Shown here piece by piece: positions 62,102 to 64,000 of a stretch of 64,000 nucleotides of DNA. Under the pieces are notes generated by a model, which was not told the DNA's origin, did not search any database, and worked only from the letters and a program-made list of their open reading frames with translations. Source of the stretch: Leucosporidium creatinivorum (lineage: Eukaryota; Basidiomycota; Microbotryomycetes; Leucosporidiales; Leucosporidiaceae). A program made the translations under genes and the position numbers. The DNA lies in NCBI GenBank assembly GCA_001600635.1, contig BCKL01000010.1:453323-517322 (forward strand), read 5' to 3'. Numbering within the stretch: the first letter of the stretch is position 1; each line of letters begins with the position of its first letter.

Positions 62102-64000
62102 ATGTCGTCTCATCAACGCCAGACCTGGGGTACAGGCTATGGTTCCACGAAAGAGACTCTAGTCAGCTACATCGGTGTGTAGCTTTCCCTCTGCTTCTCT
62201 CCAGCTCCAAGCTCACCCTTGGGCGTCTCCCGCTCGGCATGCTCCAACAGAACGAGCCTGCGACCCTTCACTGCATGAGCCGAATATGAGCTTGGATTTG
62301 GAGATTGCAGAGTTGATCAACAGCAAGAAGGCGAATACGTGAGTTGTGCGCTACAGAGCTTGAAGAAGCGGAAGCTGACACGCGGGGTTGCTTGCTCGGT
62401 TGATGGGGATCCAACAGGCCGAGGGAAGCAGCGGTGGAAGTAATGCGATTGGTCAACCACAGGCATACACACGTAGCTATGCTCGCTCTACACGTACGTC
62501 TCCCAGCGCCCTCTCCCGCCGCCTACCGCTGACGCGACTCCCTCCTCTCCCATCTACAGCTGCTCGACATCCTCGTCAAAAACTGCGGCTACCCCTTCCA
62601 CCTCCAAATCTCCACCAAAGACTTCCTCAACGAGCTCGTCCGTCGCTTCCCCGAGCGGCCGCCCACTTTCCCTCCGCCGCCCATGGCCAAGATCCTGGAA
62701 TTGATTCACGAGTGGAAGAATACGTTGTGTGTGCATTCCAAGCATAAGGAGGATTTGGTGCATATTCGGGATATGCATCGGTTGTTGAGTTATAAGGGTG
62801 AGTCGCGTTGTTTGTCGGAGGAGGGGAGAAAAGGTGGGGAGGAGAGCAGAAAGCTGATGCTTAAGCTACAGGATACCGGTTCCCCGATTACGACAAGAGG
62901 GCAGCGTCGGTGCTGAACCCTGCCGACGTGAGTTCTGAGCTCTATGACCCTCCCTCGGCGATCCCAAGCTCACCTGCTCCTTCGCACGCAACGACAGAAC
63001 CTCCAAACTCCCGAGGAGCTCGAAGAGGAGGATCGGGCAGCACAAGCGGCCGTATGCTCTCTCTCTTCACCGTACAAAGCCGAAGCCGAGTCTCTAACCC
63101 TTTCCGCCGACCACAGAAACTGCAAGAGCTCATCCGGCGGGGCACGCCAAAGGACCTCGCAGCGGCGCAGGAGCTGATGAAGATCATGTCTGGCGCTGTA
63201 CGTCTTCTCTCTTCGTCCTACCTTCTTCCGAGCGCAGAGCTGATGGGTGTTGAACGAACAGGAACCCGAGAAGAAGCCCGACTACGAGCAGCAGGTCCAG
63301 AAAGAGCTGGATCGGATACAGCAGCGCATCCTCCTCCTTAACGAGATGCTCAATAACGCCAAGCCGAAGGAGAGGTTCGTCGAGGGGGATGCCTTCGATG
63401 TGAGTAGTCGTCGTCGTCCGCGCCGAGCTGCCTTCGCCGAGCCGAAAGCTGACCCGCTCGACGTCCACAGCAAATCGCCCAGAAGTGCCGACACGTTCAG
63501 CCCAAGATCCAGAAGTGGATCGCCGAGAGCGCAGAGAACAACCCCGAGGCGATGGGTTAGTCCTGTCTGCGCCGTGTCGTCTTCGCCGAGCTGACCTTCC
63601 CTCGGCCCCCTCGCAGACCGTCTGCTACTCATGAATGATCTGATCAACAACATTGTCAAGCGCTACGAGTCGATCAAGGCAGGCGACCGATCCGCGACGG
63701 CCGAGATTGATCCTACGTTCGTTCATGCTCCCTACTGCCTCGTCGAGACGTTGTTCGCTGACCTCCGATGATGATACATCAGCTTCCAAACCAAGGAATC
63801 GACCTCCAAGGCCAAGAAGGCAGCCGAGCAAGTCAGTCTCATCGACTTTGACTTTGACGAGGTCGCTCCCGTCGCTGCTCCCTCAACCGCCTCAAACCCA
63901 ATGGACGACCTCTCGGCTCTCTCCTCTCTCGACCTCGGCGGAGCAGGACCTTCCCATCCTACTCCCAATCCCCCACCACAGCAGCAGCCGCGAGTAGACC
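62102..64000 (+). CDS. GGA-type clathrin adaptor (VHS and GAT domains), 3' end missing
   Basis: Monomeric adaptor that links ARF-GTP, ubiquitinated cargo and clathrin at the trans-Golgi. Start ATG 62102 (MSSHQRQTWGTGYGSTKETL). The VHS domain spans several exons: ACDPSLHEPNMSLDLEIAEL, INSKKANTPREAAVEVMRLV, NHRHTHVAMLALHLLDILVK, NCGYPFHLQISTKDFLNELV, AKILELIHEWKNTLC and DMHRLLSYKGYRFPDYD. The GAT domain follows: KLQELIRRGTPKDLAAAQEL, MKIMSGAEPEKKPDYEQQ, KELDRIQQRILLLNEML and MNDLINNIVKRYESIKAGD. The hinge begins SLIDFDFDE, similar to an acidic motif. The window ends in a Pro/Gln-rich stretch, so the gamma-ear lies beyond it. Introns are short with GTGAG and GTACG donors. Confidence 0.94.

Noticed and set aside
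1-64000. Transposable elements, viral fossils, CRISPR arrays, rRNA genes
   Set aside because: No transposase, reverse transcriptase, integrase, capsid or RNase H motifs, no long terminal or inverted repeats and no regular spacer-repeat array were seen. This is a reading by eye, so short degraded elements could be missed.

Overview
The window is nuclear DNA of a GC-rich, intron-dense fungus, most likely a basidiomycetous yeast of the Pucciniomycotina (Rhodotorula/Sporobolomyces-like). The evidence is dense coding on both strands, many introns of 50-110 nt with GTGAG-type donors and CTGAC branch points, and basidiomycete-typical proteins (RBMS-like RRM protein, M50B-like membrane protein, PMP3 pairs). 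I see no prokaryotic operons, CRISPR arrays, viral fossils or intact transposons.

Layout: 0-8 kb holds an FAD monooxygenase (5' exons only), RPL38, an unrecognised protein, a D-2-hydroxyacid dehydrogenase and a NUDT19-like Nudix hydrolase. 8-18 kb holds a large alpha-arrestin-like protein, cystathionine gamma-lyase and two tandem PMP3 proteins. 18-24 kb holds an ABCF ATPase and an F-box/LRR protein. 24-28 kb holds four genes of an unrecognised small helical family (called A-D here). 28-46 kb holds a sphingolipid delta-4 desaturase, AP-1 gamma-adaptin, a coiled-coil protein, EAF6, a mitochondrial-looking P-loop ATPase, an RPA-interacting-like protein and an RBMS-like protein. 47-49 kb holds two more family members (E, F). 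49-57 kb holds an F-box-like gene with an in-frame stop, a degenerate SDR, an M50B-like membrane protein and an F-box gene with an apparent frameshift. 57-64 kb holds a seventh family member (G), RPL18, a TRA2-like SR protein and a GGA adaptor that runs off the right edge.

The most interesting signal is the helical family. Seven genes in three clusters share a two-part helical body, and four of them (A, B, E, G) also share a C-terminal tail of the form SLAK..RREV...AY.T..A.RY. A/C and B/D look like two copies of one divergent gene pair. Several members contain 10-30 nt microexons. All three clusters lie beside an F-box-like gene, and three genes of this set carry apparent reading-frame lesions, which suggests birth-and-death evolution. 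I do not know what the family does.

Housekeeping themes are post-Golgi clathrin sorting (AP-1 gamma, GGA, alpha-arrestin), translation (RPL38, RPL18, ABCF), RNA binding and splicing (TRA2-like, RBMS-like), and sulfur and sphingolipid metabolism. Exon boundaries were read by eye from splice signals and reading frame. Those given exactly are the ones I checked; start codons of several genes stay uncertain.
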